Shown here: piece by piece, positions 17,811-27,777 of the stretch
Layout of the letters: each line of letters begins with the position of its first letter
Position numbering within the stretch: position 1 is the first letter of the stretch
Origin: Pseudomonadota bacterium
GTDB lineage: Bacteria > Myxococcota_A > Polyangia > Haliangiales > Haliangiaceae
Direction: 5' to 3'
NCBI GenBank assembly: GCA_023428295.1
Contig: JAEYYV010000056.1
Span: 26,642-90,641, forward strand
Length of the DNA stretch: 64,000 bases
Program-made: the position numbers and the translations under genes
The notes under the pieces: generated by a model
Seen by the model: the letters and a program-made list of their open reading frames with translations, nothing else
What the model was told of the DNA's origin: nothing
Databases searched by the model: none

Positions 17811-18706
17811 AGCTGTTCGTCACCATGGCGATCACGATCGCGAGCCTCGTCACGAGCACGGCGGCGCACGCCGAGAACGTCACCGTCGGACTGTTCGCAC
17901 CGAGCGCCCCGTTCCCGTCGACGGCAGCGCGCGTCGAGCTCGCCAACAAGCTCGGCGATCACGTGGGTAAAGCACTGGGCGGCACTGGCTCCGGCCGCAA
18001 CTACGCGCGCGCGGGGGACTACTCGAGCGCCGTGAAGAAGGGCGACATCACCGTCGCGGTCGTCGACGCGTCGTACCTCGCCGTCGCCGGTGGCAACTAC
18101 ACCGTGCTCGCGGTCGCGGTTCGCAACGGCGATACCTCGCCGGCGTGGCAGCTCGTCGCGCGCGGTGCGGACTCGATCGGCGCACTCAAAGGTAAGCGCG
18201 TCCTCGTGCCGAGCCTCGGTGGTCGCGAGACGGACTTCGTGGTCAACGCGCTGTTCGGCGGCGACATCGCCAAGGACTACTTCAGCAAGATCGAAGCGGC
18301 GCCCGATACGGCATCCACGCTCGCCGCGCTCGGGCTCGGGAAAGCAGACGCCGCGATCGTTCCCGCGGGCGTGACACTGCCGAGCGGCACGACCTCCGTG
18401 GTCGCGTTGCCGTCGCTGACCGGGCCCGTACTCGTCGGGTATGGAACCGTCAGCGCGCAGCAGAGAGCTGCGCTCGTCGCCGCGGCGGCGAGCTTTGCCG
18501 GCGACGCGACGATCAGCGGATTCAAGCCTGCCGACGCGGACTCCGTGAAGAGCGTCGCGCGCCGGTTCACGGTGCCGGTCAAGCGCGGCCCGCACGTCAC
18601 GCCGAACGTGCGGCTCGTCGTCGGTGATCTTGTCGAGGGCCGAACGTTCGCGATCGAGCGTTCGCCCGTGTCGGCCTTTGCGACTGCTCCCACGGTGATC
18701 AAGTGA
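17807..18706 (+). CDS. PhnD-like periplasmic substrate-binding protein
   Basis: A 299-residue secreted protein (signal peptide VKLFVTMAITIASLVTSTAAHA) resembling the PhnD/phosphonate-phosphite group of periplasmic binding proteins. It has VTVGLFAPSAPFPSTAAR at the start of lobe 1, GDITVAVVDASYLAV, the hinge GKRVLVPSLGGRETDF near 125-140 and a second lobe with KADAAIVPAG. The GTG start overlaps the TPR gene (GTGA). No ABC permease or ATPase gene is nearby, so it may act with the TonB-dependent receptor rather than an ABC importer. The phosphonate ligand is not established. Confidence 0.72.
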   Translation: MKLFVTMAITIASLVTSTAAHAENVTVGLFAPSAPFPSTAARVELANKLGDHVGKALGGTGSGRNYARAGDYSSAVKKGDITVAVVDASYLAVAGGNYTVLAVAVRNGDTSPAWQLVARGADSIGALKGKRVLVPSLGGRETDFVVNALFGGDIAKDYFSKIEAAPDTASTLAALGLGKADAAIVPAGVTLPSGTTSVVALPSLTGPVLVGYGTVSAQQRAALVAAAASFAGDATISGFKPADADSVKSVARRFTVPVKRGPHVTPNVRLVVGDLVEGRTFAIERSPVSAFATAPTVIK

Positions 18707-19995
18707 CGTACGCATCCACCTATCCCGCCCACATCGCATATCTCCAACAGGGTTACGAAGCCGCGATGGCAACCCACGGCTTCGACGCGATCATCTTGTG
18801 CGGCGGCAGCGCGCACCTGAAGAATCGCTTCGACGATCAGACGTGGCCGCTGTCGAAGACGCCCGCGTTCTCGCATTGGTGTCCACTCGACGAAGGCGAT
18901 GCCTACCTCGTGATTCGCCCGGCGACGAGGCCGCTGCTCGTTCGCACGGTCACCGACGACTTCTGGGAGACGCCAGCGATCCCGGAGAGCGATCACTTCT
19001 GGTCCTCGTTCGATCTCGTCGAGGTCAAGTCCGGGCTCGCGGGGGATGCGCTGCCGGGCGGCCGCGTCGCGATCATCACGCGCGACCCGGGCACGTCGCC
19101 GCCGGGCGCCGTGAATCCGCCCGCGCTGATCACCGCGCTCGATCTGCTTCGCACCAAGAAGACGGCGTACGAGATCGAGTGTCTCGTCCTCGCGAGCCAA
19201 CGCGCCGCGAGAGGCCACAAGCACGTCGCGGCGCTGTTCCGGTCGGGAACGCCGTCGGAGCTCGCGTTGCACCTCGCGTATCTGCAAGCGTCCGAGCAAG
19301 ACGATGCCGAGGCGCCATACAAGAACATCGTCGCGCTCGGTCCGCATGCGGCCGTGCTGCACTACGTGGCGTACCAGCGCGTGCCCGTCGACGGCGATAC
19401 GTCGTTCTTGATCGACGCGGGCGCCAAGGTCCTCGGCTACGGAAGCGACATCACGCGCACGTATGTTCGCGGCACGGGCTCCGCGGCGCGGCGGTTCGAG
19501 GAGCTGCTCCAGCACATGGACGCGCTCCAGCAGCAGATCTGCCGCGCGATCCGCCCGCAGCTCTCGTACGAGGATCTGCACGACGAGGCGCATCGCCTGC
19601 TCGCGAACGCGCTTCGCGAGACTGGCATCGCGCGCGGCAGTGCGGACGAGCTGGTGGAGCGGGGCATCACGCGCGCATTGTTCCCGCACGGCCTCGGCCA
19701 CTCGCTCGGCATCACGGTGCACGACGCCGGCTTGAAGCCGCGCCCGCCGCGCCCGGAGAATCGCTTCCTGCGGAATACGTCGGTGATCGAGCCCGGTCAG
19801 GTGTTCACGATCGAGCCAGGCGTCTACATCATCGACGCGTTGCTCGGCCCCTTGCAGGCCGATGACCGCCGCGACCTGATCGATTGGTCTGCGATCGCAG
19901 ATCTGCGCCAGTTCGGTGGGATTCGCATCGAGGACAATGTTCTCGTCGAAGCAGCGGGCATCCGGAACCTGACTCGCGAAGCGTTCGCGGCGTAG
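18703..19995 (+). CDS. pepQ: Xaa-Pro dipeptidase (prolidase), M24B
   Basis: A cytoplasmic dinuclear-metal prolidase that cleaves Xaa-Pro dipeptides; 430 residues against about 443 for E. coli PepQ. The N-terminal domain (YPAHIAYLQQGYEAAMATHGFDA, then FDDQTWPLSKTPAFSHWCPL) matches PepQ rather than aminopeptidase P. The pita-bread domain shows the ligand set: Asp in FLIDAGA near 236, Asp in YGSDITRTY near 247, His in GLGHSLG near 331, Glu in FTIEPGVYI near 369 and Glu in IRIEDN near 408. The GTG start overlaps the preceding stop, so it is coupled to the TonB/TPR/PhnD-like run, though a functional link is unclear. Confidence 0.93.
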   Translation: MTYASTYPAHIAYLQQGYEAAMATHGFDAIILCGGSAHLKNRFDDQTWPLSKTPAFSHWCPLDEGDAYLVIRPATRPLLVRTVTDDFWETPAIPESDHFWSSFDLVEVKSGLAGDALPGGRVAIITRDPGTSPPGAVNPPALITALDLLRTKKTAYEIECLVLASQRAARGHKHVAALFRSGTPSELALHLAYLQASEQDDAEAPYKNIVALGPHAAVLHYVAYQRVPVDGDTSFLIDAGAKVLGYGSDITRTYVRGTGSAARRFEELLQHMDALQQQICRAIRPQLSYEDLHDEAHRLLANALRETGIARGSADELVERGITRALFPHGLGHSLGITVHDAGLKPRPPRPENRFLRNTSVIEPGQVFTIEPGVYIIDALLGPLQADDRRDLIDWSAIADLRQFGGIRIEDNVLVEAAGIRNLTREAFAA

Positions 19996-20008
19996 TAGAG
20001 TGCGCGCG

Positions 20009-21354
<1,346 letters not shown>

Positions 21355-21358
<4 letters not shown>

Positions 21359-22380
21359 GCCTCCACGGGCGCGTCGTGCCCGAGTCCGTGCGCGAGGCGT
21401 ACGGCTGGACCTCTGCCGAGATCCATCCGCTCGCGGGCGGTTTGATCAACGCGACGTTTCGCGTGTCGCTCGGCGGTCGGCCGTTCGCCGTCGTGCAGCG
21501 ATTGCACGCGGTGTTCGGTCCGCGCGTGAATGAAGACATCGAGGCGGTTACCGCGCACCTCGCTGCGAAGGGTCTCCCTACGCCGCGTCTCATCCCCACG
21601 CTCGATGGTGCGCGCTGGGTCGACGCCGATGGAACGTGGCGCGCGCTCACGTGGGTCGAAGGCACCACCGTACATCGCGTGCCCGATCCGTTGTGGGCCG
21701 AAGCCGGCGGCGAGCTCGTCGGGCGCTTTCATCGCGCGGTCGCGGATCTGCAGCACGAGTACGCGTTCGCGCGCGCCGGTGTGCACGACACGGCGGCGCA
21801 TCTCGCGCGTCTGAAGGAGCATGCGGACGGGCAGGGCGAGGCGGAGTGGATCGATCTCGCACGCGAGATCCTCGACGGCGCGCGCGCGTTGCCGGCGTTG
21901 CCCGTTACGCCGCGCCGGCATTGCCATGGCGATCTGAAGATCTCGAACCTGCTCTTCCACGAGCACCCGCTGACGGGACATTGCTTGCTCGATCTCGACA
22001 CGCTCGGCCTCGGCACGATGGCGTTCGAGCTCGGCGATGCGATGCGCTCGTGGTGCAACCCGCGCGGCGAAGACGCGGGCTCCGTCACGTTCGACCTCGC
22101 GATCTTCTCCGCCGCGATACGCGCCTTTCGGGGTGTCGCCGACGATCTGCTCACCGACGACGAGCGCCGGTCGATCGTCAGCGGCCTCGAGACCGTGTGC
22201 ATCGAGCTCGCGGCGCGCTTCTGCGTCGATGTCTTCGCGGATCGCTACTTCGGGTGGGACGCTTCGCGGTTCGGATCCCGTCGCGAGCACAACCTCGTTC
22301 GCGCGCGCGGACAGCTCGCGCTCGCGAACGCGGTTCGCGCGTCACGCACCGAGGCGCTCGACGCAGTTCTCGGCGCTTAG
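21355..22380 (+). CDS. APH-fold phosphotransferase (sugar/amino-alcohol kinase-like)
   Basis: A 341-residue kinase of the aminoglycoside phosphotransferase/choline kinase superfamily. Visible are PLAGGLINATFRVS (nucleotide-binding loop, near 25), the catalytic HCHGDLKISNLLF near 185-197 and DLDTLGLGTMAFELGD (Mg-binding Asp) near 212-226. The GGLINATFRV start and overall plan resemble N-acetylhexosamine 1-kinase-type and homoserine kinase II-type proteins, so the substrate is probably a sugar or amino alcohol. The GTG start overlaps the FKBP gene. Confidence 0.82.
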
Positions 22381-22384
22381 GCAT

Positions 22385-22438
22385 CGGGTAGTCGTCGGTG
22401 AGGCACCCCACGAAAACCTCAGGACGGGTAGTCGTCGG
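22385..22438 (+). repeat. Direct repeat of 14 bases between genes
   Basis: CGGGTAGTCGTCGG occurs at 22385-22398 and again at 22425-22438, 40 bases apart, in the gap between the kinase gene and the small PDZ gene. It could be an operator for the PDZ gene; there is no further support. Confidence 0.5.
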
Positions 22439-22452
22439 CCGACTCCCTGTTC

Positions 22453-22776
22453 ATGACGTTGCAGAACCACGATGTCGAACGGCTTGCACGCTGCCTGAAC
22501 GGCGTACCCGTACTCGGGTGCTCGTGGGGTAGCGTGGCCGCGATGATCGGGCTCGTGCGCGGTGATGTCGTGGTCGCGGTGAACGGTGTGAAGACGCCCG
22601 ACGAGATGGCGTTCAACTACGCGCGCTCGTTGCGCGATGATCAACTCGAGCTCGAAGTGGTTCGCGATGGCCAGACCCTCAAGTTCTTCGTCGGTCGCGA
22701 TCGGCTACGTGGCTTCGATCCGATGTGGGTTCTCGACGAGGTCGTCGCGATGCGCTTCGACGTGGTGTTCCCTTAG
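22453..22776 (+). CDS. Small PDZ-domain protein
   Basis: A 107-residue protein made essentially of one PDZ-like fold: SVAAMIGLVRGDVVVAVNGVKTPDEM (the A-x-I/L-G-L-x-x-GD-V-I/V-x-x-VNG core) followed by LRDDQLELEVVRDGQTLKFFV. No signal peptide, protease domain or transmembrane segment is visible. PDZ domains bind protein C-termini or internal peptides; a stand-alone cytoplasmic one has no obvious partner here. Confidence 0.72.
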   Translation: MTLQNHDVERLARCLNGVPVLGCSWGSVAAMIGLVRGDVVVAVNGVKTPDEMAFNYARSLRDDQLELEVVRDGQTLKFFVGRDRLRGFDPMWVLDEVVAMRFDVVFP

Positions 22777-22926
22777 TACGCGCCGGGGCATCCCCTCGCG
22801 CAAACCGCTATCTGCGCGACTCCCGGCGGTGGGTGCGGTCATAAGGACTCGGAGCGCGGCCGATCCGGTTAGCGCAGACCATCGTAAACGCTTCGCGCAC
22901 GGCTCGGGATGCGCTCTAATCCGTCA

Positions 22927-25893
22927 ATGTCGTTTCGTCGGTCGGCCGTGGTGGCCGGCAGCTTGGTGGCGTTCACTGCAACCGCATCGGCGGTCGTTCC
23001 GCGCTCGCAGATCAGTCGTCCTCCCGCCGAGCACCTCACCGCGATGCCGTCCGCGGGCCTGGCCAAGCCGCTGCGCACCTCGATCGGCATCCGCCATCAA
23101 CCGCACACGACCGCCGGCTGGACGGCCTTTCGAGCGCGCGCGGGCGGACAGTGGAACGCGTCGTGGGATCGCGCGACAGGCGTTCCTTCGCGCATCTGGG
23201 GAACCGGCATTCCGACGCCGGGGGTGATCGCATCGGCGCAAACAGCAAAGCAAACCGCACAACGTTTGCTCGCGGATCATCTCGCGCTCCTCGCACCCGG
23301 CGCCACGGCGCAGGACTTCGTGCTCGCGAGCAATGACCTCGCGAACGGCGTGCGCTCGGTGGGCTTCGTGCAACGCGCAGGTGGTGTCGCCGTGGTCGGC
23401 GGGCAAGTCAGCTTTCGCTTCAAGCGCGATCGGTTGATCGCGATCGGTAGCGAGGCGTTGCCGAACGTCACGTACGCCAAGCCGCGCGCACGCCTCGCGC
23501 GTTCAGTGCTGGCATCTCGCGTGACGCCCGCGCTGCGCGCCGCGGTCGCGCTGCCTACCGCGCCGGTGAGCGCGGCGGGCGACGAGGTCGTGGTGCCGCT
23601 CGTCGGTGACGACGCGGTGCTCGCGTATCGTCTCGCGCGTCCGCTCACCATCGATGGTGGCGCCGACGGGCGCTACCTCGCGTACGCCGACAGCGCTACC
23701 GGCGAGCTGCTCGCGGTCCAGCAGATGAACGCGTACGCGACGGGCACGCTGCTCTACAAGTCCGTCGATCGCCACCCCGGCAACGCACGCCTCGATCTCC
23801 CGGCGCCGCGCGCGTACGTGACGATCGCTGGCTCCGCCGTCACGACAACGATCCACGGCGGCGTGTCGTGGTCGCCCGATACGCAGATGACGCTGACGAC
23901 CGCCGTCGAGGGTGACCTCGTGAAGATCGTGAACAAGGCAGGTGCCGACGCGCAGCCCGCGTTCACGGATCTCACGATCTCGCCGAATGGAACGTCGGTG
24001 TGGGACGCGAGCGGCAACGGTCTCGACGATGCGCAGCTCAACGTCTACGTCGCGATCAACATCGTGAAGGAGTATGTCGAGCGCCATGTCGATGCGGACA
24101 TGCCGCTGCTCGGCATGCAGCTCGTCGCCAACGTGAACATCGGCAGCGAGTGCAACGCGTTCTGGGACGGCAAGACCGTCAACTTCCTGCAGGCCTCTGA
24201 CAAGTGCCAGAACACGGGCCTCGTGCAGGACGTCATCTATCACGAGTTCGGTCACGCGCTGCACCAGCACCAAGTGATCCCAGGCGTCGGCGCGTTCGAC
24301 GGCGCGATGTCCGAGGGCGCGTCCGACTTCCTCGCCGCGATCATCACGAACGACTCCGGCATGGGACGCGGCTTTCGCTACGGCGACAATCCGCTGCGCG
24401 AGATCGATCCGCCGGACAAGGAGTACCGCTGGCCCGAGGACGTCAAGGAGATCCACTACACCGGTCAGATCTACTCGGGTGCGCTCTGGGATCTGCGCAA
24501 AGATCTCGTCGCGACGTACGGCGCTGCGGAGGGCGAGCGCATCATCAACAAGCTCTATCTCGCCACGCTGCGCCGCGCGACGAACATCCCCTCGTCGCTG
24601 ATCGAGGCGCTCGTCGAGGACGACGACGACGGCAACCTCGAGAACGGAACGCCCAACGAGTGCGCGATTCGCAGCGCGTTCGGCAGACACGGCCTCCGCA
24701 CCGCCGCGGGCACCATCAATGCGCCGGGGGCACTCGAGAACCGCGCGCTATCCACGCTCGTGACGGTCGATGTCACCGGGTTGTCCTCGCGCTGCAGCTC
24801 CGACGCGATCGAGTCGGTCACCGTCGATTGGCGTCCGTCGGGTACGAGCACGCCGGCGGCCGGTAGCAATGTCGCGACGCAGACCGCGCCCGGTCACTAC
24901 TACGTGCAGCTTCCGCTCGCCCTCGACGGCAAGGTGCTCTATCGCGCACGCGTGAAGTTCACCGACGGTTCGGTGTTCACGCTCGCCGACAACCTCGCCG
25001 ATCCGTACTACGAGCTGTACCAAGGCGAGACCATCCCGCTCTATTGCACCGACTTCGAGTCCGAGAACCCGTTCGACACCGGCTGGACCACCGGCGAAGG
25101 GTCGACGATCTGGGAGTGGGGCGCTCCGCGCGGCGGCGCGACGGATCCGGGCGCGGCGTACTCGGGCACGCAGCTGTTCGGGCAGAACCTCGGCGGCGAT
25201 TACGAGCCGGCCACGTCGACGTGGGTGAAGATGCCCGTGATCGACGTCGGCCGCTGGACCGACGTCCACCTGCAGTATCGCCGCTGGCTCGCCGTCGAGG
25301 ACTCGCACTATGACCAGGCGAGGATCACGGTCAACGGGAAGCAGATCTGGATGAACTTCACGGCCAACGATGGCGAAGCATCGTCGACGCACCACATCGA
25401 TCGCGAGTGGCGCTTCCACGACGTGCTGCTCTCGGGATGGTCGCCATCGCGAAAGCTGCAGGTCGGTTGGGAGCTGAGCTCGGACGCCGGCCTGCACCTC
25501 GGCGGCTGGCAGCTCGACGACGTGTGCATCGTGGCGAACGTCAACTCCGTGTGTGGCGACGGCGTGCGCAGCCCGACAGAGGGCTGCGATCTCGGACCGG
25601 CGAACTCCGACGAGCCCGACAGCGAGTGCCGCACGTTCTGTCTGCGTCCGACCTGCGGCGACTACATCGTCGATTCGGGCGAGGAGTGCGATCACGGCCT
25701 CGGCGACAACACGTGCAGCGCGCAGTGCAAGCAGATCGAGCTGCCCGAGCTCGGTGGTTGCTGCTCCACGGGTGGAGGCTCCGGCGGATCGATCGCGCTC
25801 GGTGCGTTCGTGGCGGGACTCGTTCTCCGCCGCCGCCGAGCTACTTCGTCGTCTGCATCCTCGTGTGCAACGACCAGCCGGCCGTCGCGCTGA
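22927..25893 (+). CDS. Secreted fungalysin-like (M36-type) zinc metallopeptidase with MYXO-CTERM segment
   Basis: A 988-residue secreted protease. The ATG at 22927 starts a signal peptide (MSFRRSAVVAGSLVAFTATASA); an upstream in-frame ATG at 22909 adds six residues. A propeptide-like region covers about 30-300. The active site HEFGHALH is near 438, with the third ligand in SEGASDF near 462, as in fungalysin-type peptidases. A jelly-roll-like domain (about 700-870) and a short Cys-rich segment follow, then GGCCSTGGGSGG, a hydrophobic helix and RRRR, which is a MYXO-CTERM signal. About 20 further residues follow the Arg cluster, and this tail overlaps the convergent gene by 53 bases. Confidence 0.88.
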   Translation: MSFRRSAVVAGSLVAFTATASAVVPRSQISRPPAEHLTAMPSAGLAKPLRTSIGIRHQPHTTAGWTAFRARAGGQWNASWDRATGVPSRIWGTGIPTPGVIASAQTAKQTAQRLLADHLALLAPGATAQDFVLASNDLANGVRSVGFVQRAGGVAVVGGQVSFRFKRDRLIAIGSEALPNVTYAKPRARLARSVLASRVTPALRAAVALPTAPVSAAGDEVVVPLVGDDAVLAYRLARPLTIDGGADGRYLAYADSATGELLAVQQMNAYATGTLLYKSVDRHPGNARLDLPAPRAYVTIAGSAVTTTIHGGVSWSPDTQMTLTTAVEGDLVKIVNKAGADAQPAFTDLTISPNGTSVWDASGNGLDDAQLNVYVAINIVKEYVERHVDADMPLLGMQLVANVNIGSECNAFWDGKTVNFLQASDKCQNTGLVQDVIYHEFGHALHQHQVIPGVGAFDGAMSEGASDFLAAIITNDSGMGRGFRYGDNPLREIDPPDKEYRWPEDVKEIHYTGQIYSGALWDLRKDLVATYGAAEGERIINKLYLATLRRATNIPSSLIEALVEDDDDGNLENGTPNECAIRSAFGRHGLRTAAGTINAPGALENRALSTLVTVDVTGLSSRCSSDAIESVTVDWRPSGTSTPAAGSNVATQTAPGHYYVQLPLALDGKVLYRARVKFTDGSVFTLADNLADPYYELYQGETIPLYCTDFESENPFDTGWTTGEGSTIWEWGAPRGGATDPGAAYSGTQLFGQNLGGDYEPATSTWVKMPVIDVGRWTDVHLQYRRWLAVEDSHYDQARITVNGKQIWMNFTANDGEASSTHHIDREWRFHDVLLSGWSPSRKLQVGWELSSDAGLHLGGWQLDDVCIVANVNSVCGDGVRSPTEGCDLGPANSDEPDSECRTFCLRPTCGDYIVDSGEECDHGLGDNTCSAQCKQIELPELGGCCSTGGGSGGSIALGAFVAGLVLRRRRATSSSASSCATTSRPSR

Positions 25894-26491
25894 CCACGCT
25901 GGCGCCGTTCTGATCCTCGTACCGCACGCCGACGCCGACCTTGCCGAACGTCGCAGCGAGCTCGCCGCCTCGTCCAGTCCACGACTCGCTGTCGCTCCGA
26001 TACGAGATGTGTGCGCTCGCGGCGACGACCACGTCGGTGCTCGACCAGTACGCGATCGCGCGCACCGGGATCGAGTTCGTAGCGTCGAACTGCCCGCCGT
26101 AGTTCCATCCTGCGACGACGCCACCGCCCACGTTTCCGCGGTGGAGGTAGCCGGGCCCGGCTTCGAGATCGATCTCGCCGAACCAGTAGTCGTCGCCGAA
26201 GATGCCGAGTTGGACCCGCGAGTGCGCGGCCCAGCCGACGCCGCCGTTGCTCGCGATGCCGACGCCCTCGGAGATCACCGATGCGCCGACGCCGCGACCG
26301 GACGCCGTGGACCCCGCAGGGACGTCGCGCGAGCCGACGTGCGCTCCGCCGCCGACGGTGATGATGGCATCACCTCTGTCTTTCGCGACGACCGCGCCGG
26401 TCGCGACGCCACCGCCGAACGCGGCGATGTTGGCCACCGACGCACAGCCTCCGAGCATGGATACGGCGATGACCAGCGCGGGGTACTGCAT
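25841..26491 (-). CDS. Predicted outer-membrane lipoprotein, unknown function
   Basis: A 216-residue exported protein with lipobox MLGGC. After a hydrophobic Gly/Ala stretch it alternates short polar and hydrophobic strands (VGWAAHSRVQLGIFGDDYWFGEIDLEAG, VGVGVRYEDQNGASVVSATAGWSLH), which suggests a small beta-barrel or beta-sandwich at the outer membrane. No family is recognised. It is convergent with and overlaps the metallopeptidase gene by 53 bases. Confidence 0.75.
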   Translation of the reverse strand: MQYPALVIAVSMLGGCASVANIAAFGGGVATGAVVAKDRGDAIITVGGGAHVGSRDVPAGSTASGRGVGASVISEGVGIASNGGVGWAAHSRVQLGIFGDDYWFGEIDLEAGPGYLHRGNVGGGVVAGWNYGGQFDATNSIPVRAIAYWSSTDVVVAASAHISYRSDSESWTGRGGELAATFGKVGVGVRYEDQNGASVVSATAGWSLHTRMQTTK

Positions 26492-26565
26492 GTTCCATCA
26501 CGGTATCGCGATCGCATGGACGACTCGCGATCGCGACGGGTGGCGACGGGGTAGCCCCGACGACG

Positions 26566-27078
26566 TTAGTTACTCTTCGCGACGATCGATCCGTTCAGCG
26601 TGGTCGCGAAGGCGAGCCACGCGAGGTACGGCGAGACGGCGGCGGCGGCGCGCTTGTCGACCTTCGCGGCGGCGGCGACGTACGCGGTGGCCGCGGCGTC
26701 GAGCGCGACGATGTCGACGAGTGCGATCTTCGGCGTGCGTGCGCCGAAGAACAGCGGCGTCCACGCGCCGTTGAGTGCGAGCTGCGCGGCCCACAGCGCG
26801 AGAGCACGCGTGCGGTCGGGTGATTTCGGCGCGCGCCAGATGCGGTAGCCCGAGTACGCGATCGCACCGTACAGCGCGCTCCACACGGGACCGAACACCC
26901 ACGATGGCGGCTGGAACGACGGCTTGGGCAGCGTGCGGTACCACAGGCGATCCACGGGACCACGCTGCTTCATCACGAGCGCGCCGACTGCGGAGACTCC
27001 GTAGGAGAGTGCGCCAAAGGCGAGCGCTGCGAGCCCGCTGCGCGGACGTGACACGAGAGAGTTGGTGGAAGTGGCCAT
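26566..27078 (-). CDS. tspO: TspO/MBR family membrane protein
   Basis: A 170-residue five-helix membrane protein of the tryptophan-rich sensory protein/peripheral benzodiazepine receptor family, which binds porphyrins. Family marks include WYRTLPKPSFQPPSWVFGPVWSALY near 52-76 and ALWAAQLALNGAWTPLFFGARTP near 96-118. The ATG at 27078 is preferred over an upstream GTG-type extension. It is divergent from the glycosylase gene. A role in porphyrin/haem stress handling is known for the family; the function here is not shown. Confidence 0.92.
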   Translation of the reverse strand: MATSTNSLVSRPRSGLAALAFGALSYGVSAVGALVMKQRGPVDRLWYRTLPKPSFQPPSWVFGPVWSALYGAIAYSGYRIWRAPKSPDRTRALALWAAQLALNGAWTPLFFGARTPKIALVDIVALDAAATAYVAAAAKVDKRAAAAVSPYLAWLAFATTLNGSIVAKSN

Positions 27079-27131
27079 GACAGCAAGGGCATGCAAGCCG
27101 CGGCGCAGATGCTCGTGGCAAGCTGGCGTTC

Positions 27132-27752
27132 ATGCCGGAGGTTCCTGTGCACGACTGGTCCGAGGCGATCGCGCATCTGCGCGAGGCGGACGAGAAGCTC
27201 GCCGCGCTGATCGACACGCACGGTCATCCGACGATCGCGCCCGGTCGCGATCCGGTGCACTCGCTCGCGCGCGCGATCGTGAGTCAGCAGCTCTCGGGCA
27301 AGGCCGCGGACACGATCTGGGGACGGTTCTTGGACCTCTATCCAAAGCGCGCGTTTCCGACAGCGAAGAAGCTGTTCGCGACACCCGACGAGAAGCTGCG
27401 CGCTGCGGGGCTCTCGGGAGCGAAGGCGGCGGCGATCAAGGATCTCGCGAGGCACGTGATCGAGAAGAAGCTCGATCCGGTGACGCTGCCCACGCTCACG
27501 GATGCGGAGATCTCCGCGGCGCTGTTGCCGGTGCGCGGAATCGGCCCGTGGTCCGTGGACATGTTCTTGATGTTCACGCTCGCGCGTCCCGACGTGCTGC
27601 CGCTCGGCGACCTGGGCATTCGCAAGGGAATGCAGAAGCACTTTCGGTTACGAAAACTGCCCGAGGCGAAGAAGATGATCGCGCTCGCAGCACCGTGGCA
27701 GCCGTTCCGCACCATCGGCTCCTGGTACATGTGGCGGCTGCTCGAAACGTGA
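27132..27752 (+). CDS. HhH-GPD DNA-3-methyladenine glycosylase (AlkA-like)
   Basis: A 206-residue base-excision repair glycosylase. The helix-hairpin-helix reads LPVRGIGPWSVDMFLMF and is followed by the catalytic Asp in LPLGDLGIRKG (D160). The N-terminal helices (DPVHSLARAIVSQQLSGKAADTIWGRF) match the AlkA/MagIII-type short form without the extra N-terminal domain of E. coli AlkA. It probably removes alkylated purines. It is monocistronic and 25 bases precede the next start. Confidence 0.92.
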   Translation: MPEVPVHDWSEAIAHLREADEKLAALIDTHGHPTIAPGRDPVHSLARAIVSQQLSGKAADTIWGRFLDLYPKRAFPTAKKLFATPDEKLRAAGLSGAKAAAIKDLARHVIEKKLDPVTLPTLTDAEISAALLPVRGIGPWSVDMFLMFTLARPDVLPLGDLGIRKGMQKHFRLRKLPEAKKMIALAAPWQPFRTIGSWYMWRLLET

Positions 27753-27777
27753 CCAGCGGCCGGGTATATTGGCGGCG

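Noticed and set aside
17807..18706. ABC phosphonate importer
   Set aside because: Only a binding-protein-like gene is present; no permease or ATPase lies in the window.
22385..22438. CRISPR-like repeat pair
   Set aside because: Only two 14-base copies, no further units and no cas genes.
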